NCBI GenBank assembly: GCA_963920575.1
Contig: OY986966.1
Span: 12,006,048-12,070,047 of the forward strand
DNA length: 64,000 bases
From: Narthecium ossifragum
Lineage: Eukaryota; Streptophyta; Magnoliopsida; Dioscoreales; Nartheciaceae
Reading direction: 5' to 3'
Position numbers and translations under genes: made by a program. This document shows, piece by piece, positions 34,943 through 45,500 of this stretch (its first letter is position 1; each line of letters starts with the position of its first letter). The notes below the pieces were generated by a model. It was not told the origin of the DNA. It saw only the letters and a program-made list of their open reading frames with translations, and made no database searches.

Positions 34943-35904
34943 TCATGACACTACAGCCAACCCAAAATCTCGGTGCTTTATAGTGTTCCATATTTGACGT
35001 GGCTTCACTAGATTTATCGACATATCAACCACCAACTTCATTTCTTCCTCGGTTAATCTCCCGACATATGAGTGTCCCTCGAGGTAAACCGCTCTCGGGT
35101 GATTGTGCACTCCACATATAACCATCAACGTCCAATCATCATCATAGGCAAGCTTCATACCCCTGAAGCTTGAAGGGACAACCACACTTCCTCGTCCCGG
35201 AGTTGACAGTCTTCCTCTTTCGGGTGGTTAATGACATTTTTGAACTTGCATAATGCTCTACGACTGTTTTCCGATAAGCTCCACTTCGCTCACATGCCAA
35301 CGTGATCCTCGGCTTTCTACCGGCACCCCCGACCTCTGAATTCTTTATTACAACCACCAAGCCATTCTGTTTTCCAACTTGTTGTGTCCAGTGGATAAGT
35401 GTTTGGCGGCTGTGAAAGATCTAGAGATAAAAAATAATGATTAGAATGATGAATTATGACGCCACTAGTAGTCCAACTAAATATAACTACGGACATCATA
35501 CCTCGTCGGTTGTGAAGGCCTTGGTGTAGTCATAGTTGACACCCCCCAAATCTTCACCATTAAAAGTATAGCCCTGATAATAATCAAGCAATTAGCATTC
35601 GTAAACTCTGAAATTTGATTTGGGTCTTGAAGATCGTCGCAGACAACTATCGGTAGAATACCACCGATATACTATATTTAACTCGGTACTATACTACCGA
35701 TACATAGACGGTGCTGAGATACTGTTAGTAATTCATAAAAAACGGTATCTATGTACCTTTGAGTTGTGCAGGTGTATCGGTAATAAACTACCGATTAGTT
35801 CCGGATAGGGAAAAAAAGGACAAACGACGGAGTACGGGGATAATGAGCTGGGAATGCACCTTTTCTGGTGCAATTTCCTCGCCTTCCTCCTCTTCATTGT
35901 CCAT
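34943..35904 (-). pseudogene. MULE-A transposase, N-terminal fragment
   Basis: The exon structure parallels that of the MULE-B transposase: exon 1 35904-35860 (MDNEEEEGEEIAPEK), exon 2 35573-35502, exon 3 from 35420. Exon 3 holds a FAR1/WRKY-GCM1-like zinc-binding domain (FHSRQTLIHW, RKPRITLACERSGAYRKT, KCGCPFKLQG, ICGVHNHPRA). A frameshift near 35160 breaks it, and homology stops at about 34943 after LVKPRQIWNTIK. This domain binds DNA in the family. The DDE catalytic part is missing. Intron 1 holds a dyad array. Confidence 0.82.
35649..35795. repeat. 20-bp dyad array in MULE-A transposase intron 1
   Basis: ATCGGTAGAATACCACCGAT (35649), CTCGGTACTATACTACCGAT (35682), a degenerate copy (35708), AACGGTATCTATGTACCTTT (35741) and ATCGGTAATAAACTACCGAT (35776). 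Spacing 33, 26, 33 and 35 bp. Confidence 0.85.
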
Positions 35905-36790
35905 TTCCAACTGCCGCAACAGCTTTCTGCTTATTTTGGTGATCGATTGTGTCACGAGGGCAGGGCAACCGTGAGGGAGGTGGTATAAAAAGAAGAAAAG
36001 CGTGGAGAAGAGAAGAGTCTGTGGAGACAAGAGCCAGATGAGATGATCGGAGAAGATGATCGAAGATTGTCGGAGAAGATGACCGGAAAAGATGGCCGGA
36101 CGGAGAGGATGATCGGAGAAGATGAGGCATTTAAGGCAAGAGCCTGAGGTAGGTTGTAAAAGACTCTATTAACGTAAGGGTGCGGCTATCTGCACCACCG
36201 TTTTGACTCAACACACCACATTTACTCTACACACCCCAGCCCAAGTTTGAAAACCCCAGGTTTCACTCAACACACCACAAAAAATAAATCTACTTACTTA
36301 AACTACCCTCAAAATCCCACACCACACTAATAACTAAACCCTAAACCCTAACAAAACCCAAAATACCTACACTACCCCTCACCCCACTCCAGCCCCTACC
36401 TTCTTCCCCTCTTTTACCGAGACTTCCTCCCTCCCTCTTCTACCGAAGTCTCTCCCTCTCTTCACTCTCCCGACCATCTCCCTCCACCTTCCCAACGCCC
36501 TCTCCCGAACGTTGCCAGCCTCCCTACACCCGCGGCAGAGCCTCGCCGGCGAGCTATCCCCGCCTCCGTCGAGTCCGTCGAGTGAGAACCGTCGAGTGAG
36601 GTGAGGGGACAAGTGAGTTTTTCATTTCTTGTTGCATGAAATGCATTGTCTTTGCATATATAGCATTGGTTTTGCAGCATTGTTCTCCGAATGCGTTTTT
36701 TCCAAGGTTTTCAAATTTTTCCAATGGGTTCCGACCTTTCAGTTTTATACGTATCAATCGATACAAGACAACCAAATGATTCTCTATAAT

Positions 36791-37000
36791 ATCAGTACAT
36801 AGTCACCGATATGATAGGATTGTTGATCGGTACATAGGTACCGATCAATACGTTTGTTGCTGTATGGAAAAGAGCTCGTTCGGTATCAAGGTACTGATAG
36901 TTATTCTACACTATCGGTAACTTAATATCGATATGTATGCTTTATTACCAGTACTTAGGTACCGTTAATAACACTTAATTTCCGGTATATGGATACCGAA
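36791..37000. repeat. 20-bp dyad array just upstream of the PMD gene
   Basis: Six 20-bp dyads start at 36791, 36826, 36879, 36913, 36947 and 36981. The last four are exactly 34 bp apart. The best copy is ATCGGTACATAGGTACCGAT. The array ends 41 bp before the PMD start codon at 37042, so it lies in the promoter or 5' UTR. Confidence 0.9.
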
Positions 37001-37041
37001 ACGATCTACTAATCTTTGCATTTCTTTTTCAAAACAGTTAA

Positions 37042-39078
37042 ATGGTTCGTCCAAGGGGAAAAGCACCCGCCGGAGCCTCTTCATCTTCGGCGGCCTCGAC
37101 ATCTTCATCGGCCCGCGGTGACCGGCCGACGGCCTCAGCTAGGAGGAGGAGAGCGATACCTGAGGAGATTCCAGAGGAGATCCCAGAGGGTGCCTTGATG
37201 GTTGCTGGCCCTGGTGAAGAGGAAGAGGTGTCTGACGACGAGGCACCCATCCCTGGTGTGCCTGTTGACCGGTCGGTTTTGACGGAGTTCAAAACACACG
37301 TAGCATATCGGATATGGGTTGGAGCGGTAAAAAAAGGCTGAGTTTTTTTTTATATCATGCCGTGTTTATATCAAAGTCTGCTCACTTTTCCCCTTCTTCT
37401 CAACGTAGGAGCGTGGGCCACTAAAAATTTATGCACATGGCCTGTCCACAACGAAATGGGACGGCATCGAACGGCAAGACTTTAAGAGTGCCGTGGAGGC
37501 CACCGGTCTAGCAAATCTGATGGTGTGTTCTTACAAGACTATCAGCAGTGCCCTGGTGTCGGCGTTCGTCGAGAGGTGGCATCCGGAGGCCAACACGTTC
37601 CACCTGCCCTGTGGAGAGATGACGATCACTTTGGGTGACGTGAGGCGTATACTGGGCATCCCCGTCGCCGGTAGGCCGCTTGAAGAGTGCAAGCTGAAAG
37701 TCTCCCAGCTGAAAGCGCTTATGAAGGTTAATTTGGGAGTCAGTGAAGCAGAGGGCGTGAGCCAGTTGGATGGGAGAGGGCTGTCAGTCAGTATGACCTG
37801 GCTGAGGAGAGAGTGCACTCTCCGCAAGGTCGGCCTGGAGTGCTCTGTCAAGGCATACATCATGTATCTGCTGGGTTGCACCCTTTTTTGCGACAAGTCG
37901 GGGTCGAAGGTTCACGTGTCCTGCCTTTCTACCCTCACGGACTTGGATACTGTGTGTGAGTATGCGTGGGGTGCCGCCGGCCTCGTCTACCTCTATCGCA
38001 TGCTTGGCTCTGCCAGTCGATGGGGGACAAGGGCAATTGGCGGATACTTGACTCTGGTGGAGGTACGTACTTTTAAAACATCTGCTTTGTGATATAATAC
38101 CAATAATTGTGACTGACCCACATTTTTTTAATCAATACAGGCATGGATATATGATCACCTCCCGGTAATTATAAAGCCCCAGTCCGACCCAGAATACACG
38201 GTTGACGCGTCGACTGCTCTTGCGTGGCTGGATCACAAAGATCCAGGTCAGGATCCGGATATGGCTTTGCTTCAATGGCGCGCACAGATTGATTCTCTGA
38301 GTAGACATCATGTGAGTTGTAATCTTTGTCTGACTCCGAGTTGAATTTTGTAATATATTCAGTAGTGATCAAAATGCATATATTCCCTTACTATGAGTAT
38401 GGTTGCAGGTTGTGTGGGACCCATACGTCAGACATAGAGGAGGCCCCTTCCCTCGTGATGATATTAGCTTTTTCCTCGGCACCATAAGTAGCGGGGAGCA
38501 CGTCGAGCCGTACCATCCTGATCGGGTGCTTCGGCAATTCGGGATCATACAGACCATTCCCGCCGCCCCACTAAGGCCAACCCACTTCCACATGGGAGCC
38601 AAGGAGACTGCCCGAGGGTACAAGAGGGTCTTCCACTATGAGCCGCGGTTCTGGGCTGATTGGCCAAGCCACTGCACTGCTCTATGCCGGATGGGCGAGT
38701 ATGCTATCCGTGGGTATGACTGCGTGGATGGGTATTATGACTGGTATCGATCCATATCTCATGTGAAGGTCATAAACCTAGAGCGGAGGACTTTCCAGGC
38801 TGAATATGCAGATGATTATCTGCCGGCGAAGGTAACTTTTAGAAGTTCTAAATGGAAATGAAATACCAGCGCATAATATTATGTCTAATTTGTTACTAAT
38901 TCTTGAAATTCAGTATGATAGGATTGTCACGATCATCGACGACACCATGGCGCACATGGATACCCTGACCATTGACGACCATAGGAGTAGGTGGGCGCGG
39001 GCTCAAAGAATATCCCGCGGCGAGACTGACACGGAGCGCGCCTACGAGAGAAGATCTAAACAACGAACCAGAGAATAG
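37042..39078 (+). CDS. plant mobile domain (PMD / MAIN-like) protein, intact 5-exon gene
   Basis: Exons by GT-AG sites: 37042-37326, 37409-38062, 38141-38311, 38409-38831 and 38914-39078 (stop TAG), giving 565 residues with every junction in frame. The first 60 residues are Ser/Ala/Arg-rich, with a small repeat (PEEIPEEIPEG) and an acidic patch (GEEEEVSDDEAP). The PMD follows (about 85-500), with hallmarks FVERWHPEANTFHLPCGE, TITLGDVRRILGIPV, VKAYIMYLLGC, AWGAAGLVYLYR and RRTFQAEYADDYLPAK. PMD proteins occur as host MAIN/MAIL1-type nuclear proteins needed for meristem maintenance and TE silencing, and as TE-borne copies. Its position between MULE TIRs and convergent with a transposase points to a TE-borne copy. 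The biochemical role is unknown. The open frame suggests recent or ongoing selection. Confidence 0.85.
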
Positions 39079-39231
39079 CATGTATATTGATAGTATGAAT
39101 GTGTTTCCAATGTATGAACTTAATTGGATCCAATGTATGGACGTGTTTCCAATGTATAGACGTGTTATCAATGTATGGATGTGTTTCCAATGTAGAATTA
39201 AACCTCCCTCCCAAATACTCTTTTTTTTTTC

Positions 39232-39824
39232 CAAGTACGCAACTATCGGTACCCAAGTACCACTAATAACCAAGACACATATCGGTACTATACTACCGGA
39301 TATATACCGGACACTATCGGTGCTTAGATACCGAAACAAAGCCAATCAAGTAAAACAAACACTGTTTCGGTACTCACACTTCCGAACAGTGAAGCATTTT
39401 ATCGGTGCTATACTACCGATAAGACGCAGCTTATGCCTGCCTTTGATTCCATGTTTGATCGGTAGTATTGTACCGATAAAAGGCTTCACTGTTCGGAAGA
39501 GTGAGATACCGAAACAAAGCCAATCAAGTAAAACAAACAATGGCTCGGTACTCACTCTTCCGAACAGTGAAGCCTTTTATCGGTACTATACTACCGATCA
39601 AACATGGAATCAAAGGCAGGCGTAAGCTGCGTGTTATCGGTAGTCTAGTACCGATAAAATGCTTCATTGTTCGGAAGTGTGAGTACCGAAACAGTGCTTG
39701 TTTTACTTGATTGGCTTTGTAACGGTATCTAGTTACCGATAGTGTCGGGTATACATCCGGTAGTATGGTACAGATATGTGTCTTGGTTATTATCGGTACT
39801 TGGGTACCGATAGTTGCGTACTTG
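39232..39824. repeat. long near-perfect inverted repeat (hairpin locus)
   Basis: The left arm (39232-39512) and right arm (about 39545-39824) are reverse complements over about 280 bp with few mismatches and small indels; the loop is about 33 bp. Both arms start CAAGTACGCAACTATCGG, and T-rich or A-rich flanks extend the pairing slightly. The arms contain 20-bp dyads of the MULE family (39245, 39281, 39316, 39366, 39401, 39458). It lies between the 3' ends of the two convergent MULE-B genes. Read-through from either gene would give a long fold-back RNA. ORFs inside are by-products. Confidence 0.93.
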
Positions 39825-39960
39825 ATAAAAAAAACAGAGGATGAAACAAACCTTTGCAATACTTTGTTTACAACCATACAAGATACTCATACAATATTTG
39901 CAACACAATGTTTACAACCAGACAAGATATTAATCATATAAGACATTAATACCCAAATTT

Positions 39961-40254
39961 TCATTCAAGGTCTATAGTGTCCGTTGTAGCAACATCTGAT
40001 GACACGATTAACCCAAATTTTTCTATCTCATCGTTATAGGAATCCCATCCAATGGCACAAGCATCTCGATATCGAGCCCAGCTGCTGACTACTGGTGGCA
40101 TTGGACATCCAGGCTGCATGTGTAGTTGAACAAAGTGATTTCCGTTTACGAACCCGATCGCGATGATCCTCCGTGCCGGTTTCGGGGGCGCTGCTGTCCA
40201 AAGTGGCAGTAAGGTCACGCATTGTCTTCTGGAGATGTGAAGTAGGACAATCGA
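39961..40254 (-). pseudogene. MULE-B transposase, C-terminal part
   Basis: The minus-strand open stretch ends at a TGA at 39961-39963. It contains LLPLWTAAPPKPARRIIAIG, FVNGNHFVQLHMQPGCPMPP, SSWARYRD and YNDEIEKF. I associate this C-terminal region, from memory, with FAR1-type plant MULE transposases that end in an OTU-like or related module. An overlapping ORF in another frame (40267-40034) is a shadow or marks a frameshift. The rest of the gene lies at 48209-49996 beyond Gyp-C. At 40254-40255 the sequence switches abruptly to LTR-like DNA. Confidence 0.65.
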
Positions 40255-40425
40255 GTACGATACTCATCTTGCTGCTATACTGATCATACCGATTCGTGAT
40301 TCAAGGTCTATGTCCTTTAGTGTTTTACAATAATACACTCTACAAATCTCTGTGGGTACGATACTCATCTTGCTGCTATACTGATCACACCGATTCGTAT
40401 ACTTGCGAGATATAAAATTTATTCA
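40255..40425 (+). repeat. scrambled fragments of a Gyp-C-type LTR 3' end
   Basis: 40320-40425 matches the last 105 bp of the Gyp-C LTRs (ACAAATCTCTGTGGGTACG ... AAAATTTATTCATCA). 40255-40297 repeats an inner part of the same segment (TACGATACTCATCTTGCTGC). Between them lies GATTCAAGGTCTATGTCC, which resembles the end of the MULE-B transposase (39964). This is a rearranged junction rather than a complete LTR. Confidence 0.75.
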
Positions 40426-40672
40426 TCAAGAAGCAACGAAGAAGGAGATAAAAAGAAGAAGGTGGTTGCTTTCAAGTCATCTAGCAAAGACTCATCCGAT
40501 TCAAGTGAAGGAGATGATGATGAAGAATTGGCGATGATATCAAGAAGAATTCAAAATATTTTCAAGTGCCAAGAAGGAAAGAAATTGTTCAAGAAGAAAT
40601 TCCCCAAAGGTGAAAAATACAATGCTACTTCTTCTAACTCAAATGAAATCATATGTTATGAGTGTAGGAAGC
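40426..40672 (+). pseudogene. copia-type gag fragment beside Gyp-C
   Basis: The plus-strand open stretch reads KKVVAFKSSSKDSSDSSEGDDDEELAMISRR, then KKFPKGEKYNATSS and ICYECRK, the start of a CCHC zinc knuckle. Lys/Ser/acidic stretches before CYEC are typical of Ty1/copia gag C-termini. It ends at the Gyp-C LTR. No PBS or other copia part is visible, so it is a captured or orphan piece. Confidence 0.6.
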
Positions 40673-41046
40673 TGATAAGTGCATGAAAGTGCACTCTAAA
40701 TAGCCTTATAACCATCTCAATTGCTAGATTATTATCTTTATTCAACATCTTTATGCCTATTTTTATATCTATATGTTGCTTCACATAGTTGTTTGGAAAA
40801 TGCAGGAAAAAGGAGAAAAGAAGCTGAAAAGAGTGCATGGATCAACTTTAAAGATTTATCTGTACCTATTTATGAAGAACCAGAGGATGTGCCATACATG
40901 GTTGGAAAGCTCTTGAAGTCTAGATTCTGGAGAATTTTACGGTTCGTGATTCCGAGTTTCCTAGAGGAAGTTACGGCAATTTTAGTACCGATGACGCAGC
41001 CTGAATGGCAGCACAGTAAATAAGCTGGAAGTCCGAGCGATCCTCC

Positions 41047-41457
41047 GATCGATCGGACTACGCAAAAACGTGACAGAACCTATTTTTTTTGGCTGAACGA
41101 AGTCCGATCGATCTCTCCATCACTCCAAAGAAGTCCGATCGATCCGACACCAATGGTCCGATCGATCGGACTCGGGAAAAGTCAAAAACAGCGGATTTTT
41201 ACTCAACCGATCGATCCAACACTCATAATTCGATCGATCGGACTTGGGAATTAAAGGGTGACAGAACGTATGTTTTTTAGAGGAACACAATTCGATCGAT
41301 CGGACCATCGATCGAACTCGGGAAGAGCCAGAAATGAAGAATTTTTACGAAGTCGATCGATCCGACTCCCTTAGTCCGATCGATCGGGCTCGGGCGTAAA
41401 TAGAAGTGGGAGATCTCAATGAGACCGATCGATCCAACATTCCGAGGAGGATCGATC
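41047..41457. repeat. GATCGATC array in Gyp-C 5' LTR (copied at 46912-47321)
   Basis: Twelve GATCGATC or CATCGATC copies start at 41047, 41106, 41137, 41160, 41209, 41232, 41294, 41307, 41355, 41378, 41427 and 41450. Five neighbouring pairs are separated by exactly 23 bp (41137/41160, 41209/41232, 41355/41378, 41427/41450, with the fifth differing slightly in its core). The array ends about 55 bp upstream of the TATA box. Confidence 0.92.
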
Positions 41458-41510
41458 GGACGTTTCCAGTGAATTAAATCAACAGTTTTGATTTAACCCG
41501 AGTTTAGGCC

Positions 41511-41518
41511 TATAAATA
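41511..41518 (+). promoter_or_regulatory. TATA box of Gyp-C 5' LTR
   Basis: TATAAATA after GTTTAGGCC. The same site is at 47374-47381 in the 3' LTR and at 22545-22552 in the related solo LTR. It marks the U3/R area; transcription should start about 30 bp downstream. Confidence 0.8.
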
Positions 41519-42351
41519 GGATACTTAGGGTTATCAAAGGGGGACTTTTGGAGGACTTTTTGGCAGCGTTTGGAGGCGAAGAGAAGGGTTCCAGGCTTGA
41601 TTTTCTTTTCTTATTTCTTCTTTATTTCTCCATTAGTTTTGTTGCCCTCATGGTGAACATGAGTGGCTAGTTTCTTTTCTAAGGTACCGATGTAGCCCTA
41701 ACTGAATCATTCTATGTTATTGGATCATGATTATTTTATCAGTTTATTTTCCTTGATTTATTCATTATTTTAACTGAGATCTTAAATACCTTTATCTGGC
41801 CAATAAAAGTATTATAGATTGTTTTATGTAAGATTGGGCGAGGGTTCATTCCCTAATCTTGCAGGATCTATGAATGAATGAGTTTATGTCGAGGCCGGGT
41901 TCAAGCTAAGAGTATTCTTGGTTCATAATTGTTCTTCAGAGCTTAATGGATTCTTGGTTAACACTTAGTTATGGGTTCATTAACTAGGGTTAATTGGGGG
42001 TACTTGGTGAAGACCGCGGCCGAACGGATCATCATACCGGAAGAACGAGCCCTTGGAATTAAACTGAGATCTTGATTGATTCAATGCATAGAATGAGGAT
42101 GTTATGGTGAAATCGAAACCTTAGTATTCATCCATCATATTTCTATCGTTTTCTTATTTCGTTTTTAGATCATCTATCTTCGAGACTTCATATTTCTTAT
42201 TTTCCCTTCCTTATTTTCTTTCTTTTCTGTTCTTTAGCGTTTCACTCTAATAATTTCTACAAATCTCTGTGGGTACGATACTCGTCTTGCTACTATACTG
42301 ATTGCACCGATTCGTATACTTGCGAGATATAAAATTTATTCATCAAGTTTT

Positions 42352-42369
42352 TGGCGCCGTTGCCGGGGA
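42352..42369 (+). other. primer binding site, tRNA-Asp type
   Basis: TGGCGCCGTTGCCGGGGA, 6 bp after the LTR end, is complementary to the 3' end of plant tRNA-Asp, as in Athila-type elements (from memory of that tRNA). It primes minus-strand cDNA synthesis. Confidence 0.85.
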
Positions 42370-42530
42370 TTTGATTAGAGTTTATTTGTAGTGAATGCTA
42401 GGTCGCCGATCACGGAAAGAAAAGTTGTTGCCCTTGAACGATAAAGTAGATCAAATTGGTTGGAAGAAGAAATCTAACAAAGAGGAGATGGCGCTCAATA
42501 ATAGGAGTTCAAGAGGAGGAACAAGAGGAG

Positions 42531-45500
42531 ATGGCGCTCAATAATAATTTACGTCCTTTGGAGGAGTACGCGAGGCCTACTATTTCTACCTCACCTTCGT
42601 GCATTGCGTTACCTGCAGAGGCTAGAAATTATGAACTTAAAAATCTACATTTTTCTATGCTTCCTGAATTTCATGGTTTACCTTCTGAGGATGCACTAAC
42701 TTTTGTGAAAGATTATTATGCTACTATTCAGACTTTTCCTTTAGGTGGCATTACTGAAGATCACTTGAGGATGCGATGTTTTCCTTACACCCTGAAGGAT
42801 AAAGCGAAGAGATGGCTGATGTCGTTGCCTCCTGGATCACTCACGACTTGGGATGCAATATATAATAAGTTTGTTAGCAAATTTTATTCTCATGCCATGA
42901 CTACTAACTTGAGAAGACAAATTCCAAATTTTCAGCAAGCTGATGGAGAACCATTCCATGAAGCATGGGATAGATTTAAAATGCTTTTGATGCAATGTCC
43001 ACATCATAATTATTCTTTAGAAAATCAGATGCAATATTTTTATGATGGACTAAATCTTTCTTGTCAGACTATGGCAGATAATGCTGCAGGTGGAGCGATG
43101 TTCAAAAGGACACCACCGGAGGCATATGAAATCTATGAGATGCTAGGATCAAACTCGCAGCAGAGGGACACGAGGAATAAGGCGAGAGGCATCTATGAGC
43201 TGAACCAGAATGATGACATGGCAAGGCAGATTGCAACTCTTAACAAGAAGATAGACGCGATGATGTCCACACAAGCAAAACCGGTTGAGGTTTGTTCAAT
43301 TTGCAATATTGTTGGTCATAGGTTTGATTCATGTCCTTCTAGTAGTGAATTTCCTGAATATGTGCAAGAGCAAGCTAATTTGATGAATGCGTATAACCCG
43401 AGACCTAGATTTGACCCTTATGCAAATACTTACAATCCTGGTTGGAGGGAGCATCCGAATTTTTCATGGAAAAATACTGCTAATGCTAGTATGCCTACTG
43501 CTAATCAGTCTAACCCACCTGTTAAGTCGTCTTTGGAAGCGACTATGTTAGCTTTTATGCAGAAAATAGATTCAAAGATGGAAAAACAAGATTCAGCCAT
43601 TGCTCAACATGACGCGGTACTAAAGAATGTTGCAGCATCCGTTGGGAAGTTAGAAGTTCAAGTGGGACAACTTGCTGATGCGGTACGAGCCCATGTCCCA
43701 GGCAAATTCCCAAGCCAACCTGAGCAAGCGAAAGCAGTTACAGTTCTTCGTTCAGGTAAAATTATTGATAATAAGATTAATGCTAAAGTTGCTGATGAGT
43801 GTAATGATGATGCAAGTGAGGAAGTTGAAACGGAGGAACGCTCGAAAGGGCCACCACCGGCCACATCTGCTGCTGAGCATGGAAAGAGAGCAAATTCAGT
43901 TCCGGAGGTTTATCACAACTCTCCTCCACCATATGTGCCGCCGGTTCCTTTTCCAGGCCGTCTAAAGAAAGCCAAAATGGATAAGTCATATTCTGAAATT
44001 TATGATATTTTATCTAAGGTTAATGTGAACTTACCATTGCTTGAGGTGATCAGGAACATGCCAGCATTTCCAAAGTTCTTCAAGGAACTAAGTACTTCAA
44101 AGCGTAAGTATGAACCTCATGAAAAAGTGATGGTTTCAGAGACGGTAAGCGCGGTTCTACAAAGGAAGCTTCCACCCAAGCTTAAGGATCCAGGGCGTTT
44201 TAACATTACTATTACTGTTGGTGATACAAAGATAGGAGAGGCAATGCTTGATTTAGGAGCCAGTGTTAATTTGATGCCTTACTCTGTTTTTCTTCAGTTA
44301 TGTGTGGGTGAATTAAAACCTACTACAATGTCTCTACAACTTGCAGATCGTTCCATTAAATATCCATTAGGCATTGTAGAAGACATTTTAGTACAAGTTG
44401 ATAAATTGATTATCCCTGCTGATTTTGTGATATTGGATATGGAAGATGCGCCCTTACATGATAGGAATTTACCAATTTTGTTGGGACGTCCATTTATAGC
44501 CACAACCAAGACTATGATAAATGTGCAGGATGGTAAGCTCAGCATGACAGTTTTAGGTGAAACTGTTGAATTTAAAGTTTTTGAATCTATGTCCTATCCT
44601 TCAAACTCTTTTGATTGTTTCTCAATAGATGCTTTAGATTCATTGGTGTTTTCTAGTTTCATGCAGGAGCAAGTGAAGACTACTCTAGAAGCGGCATTGA
44701 CGATGGAAAAGGAGGAGTTGCAGAATTACGAGGGAGCAAAGGAGGTTATAGCAGCCCTTGAGGCATTGCAGCCATGTTTCCCTGATGAATCTCGGTTAGA
44801 CATGCTAAACGAATCCTATTCTAAAATGGTTTCATCAATAGTTTCCCCACCAAAGCTTGAGTTAAAACCTCTTCCTAGTAATTTGAAATATGCATATCTT
44901 GGTGAGAATGAAACCCTTCATGTGATTATTGCTTCTGACATTACTCCATTGGAAGAGGAAAAATTATTGAGAGTTCTTAGGGAGCATAAAACTGCAATAG
45001 GTTGGACAATTGCAGATATTAAAGGAGTAAGTCCTACTATGTGCATGCATCGCATTATTTTGGAAGAGGATGCCAAACCTATACGGGATGCCCATCGTCG
45101 CCTCAACCCAAACATGAAAGACGTTGTTCGGGAAGAGATCCTTAAGTTGCTCGATGTTGGCGTGATTTATCCTATTTCTGACAGCAAATGGGTAAGTCCA
45201 GTTCACGTGGTGCCTAAGAAATCAGGGATAACAGTTGTGAAGAATGAGAACAATGAGCTCATACCCACGAGGATGACTACTGGATGGCGTGTCTGCATCG
45301 ATTATCGCAAGCTTAATGCAGCTACTAAAAAGGACCACTTTCCTTTACCTTTTATTGATCAAATGCTTGAACGCTTAGCTGGTCACTCATTTTATTGTTT
45401 TCTTAATGGATTTTCAGGTTATAATCAAATTGCTATCGCCCCAGAGGACCAAGAGAAGACAACTTTCACCTGTCCGTTTGGAACATTCGCATACAGAAGG

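Larger units (their letters stand above)
40673..42345 (+). repeat. Gyp-C 5' LTR
   Basis: Starts TGATAAGTGCATGAAAGTGC and ends AATTTATTCATCA. A GATCGATC array is at 41047-41457 and a TATA box at 41511-41518. The small ORFs here lie within the palindrome array or conserved LTR text and are not considered genes. Confidence 0.95.

Noticed and set aside
37531..37896. 121-codon minus-strand ORF
   Set aside because: Antisense shadow of PMD exon 2.
41089..41308. Small ORFs repeated in both Gyp-C LTRs and the related solo LTR
   Set aside because: Their DRSD/PIDRT words are translations of the GATCGATC array; opposite-strand ORFs are equally open, and no initiation context or domain is seen.
40455..41465. 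Regularly spaced repeats suggesting a CRISPR-like array
   Set aside because: Plant nuclear DNA; the repeats are short palindromes with variable spacing inside LTRs, with no constant direct repeat, no unique equal-length spacers and no cas genes.
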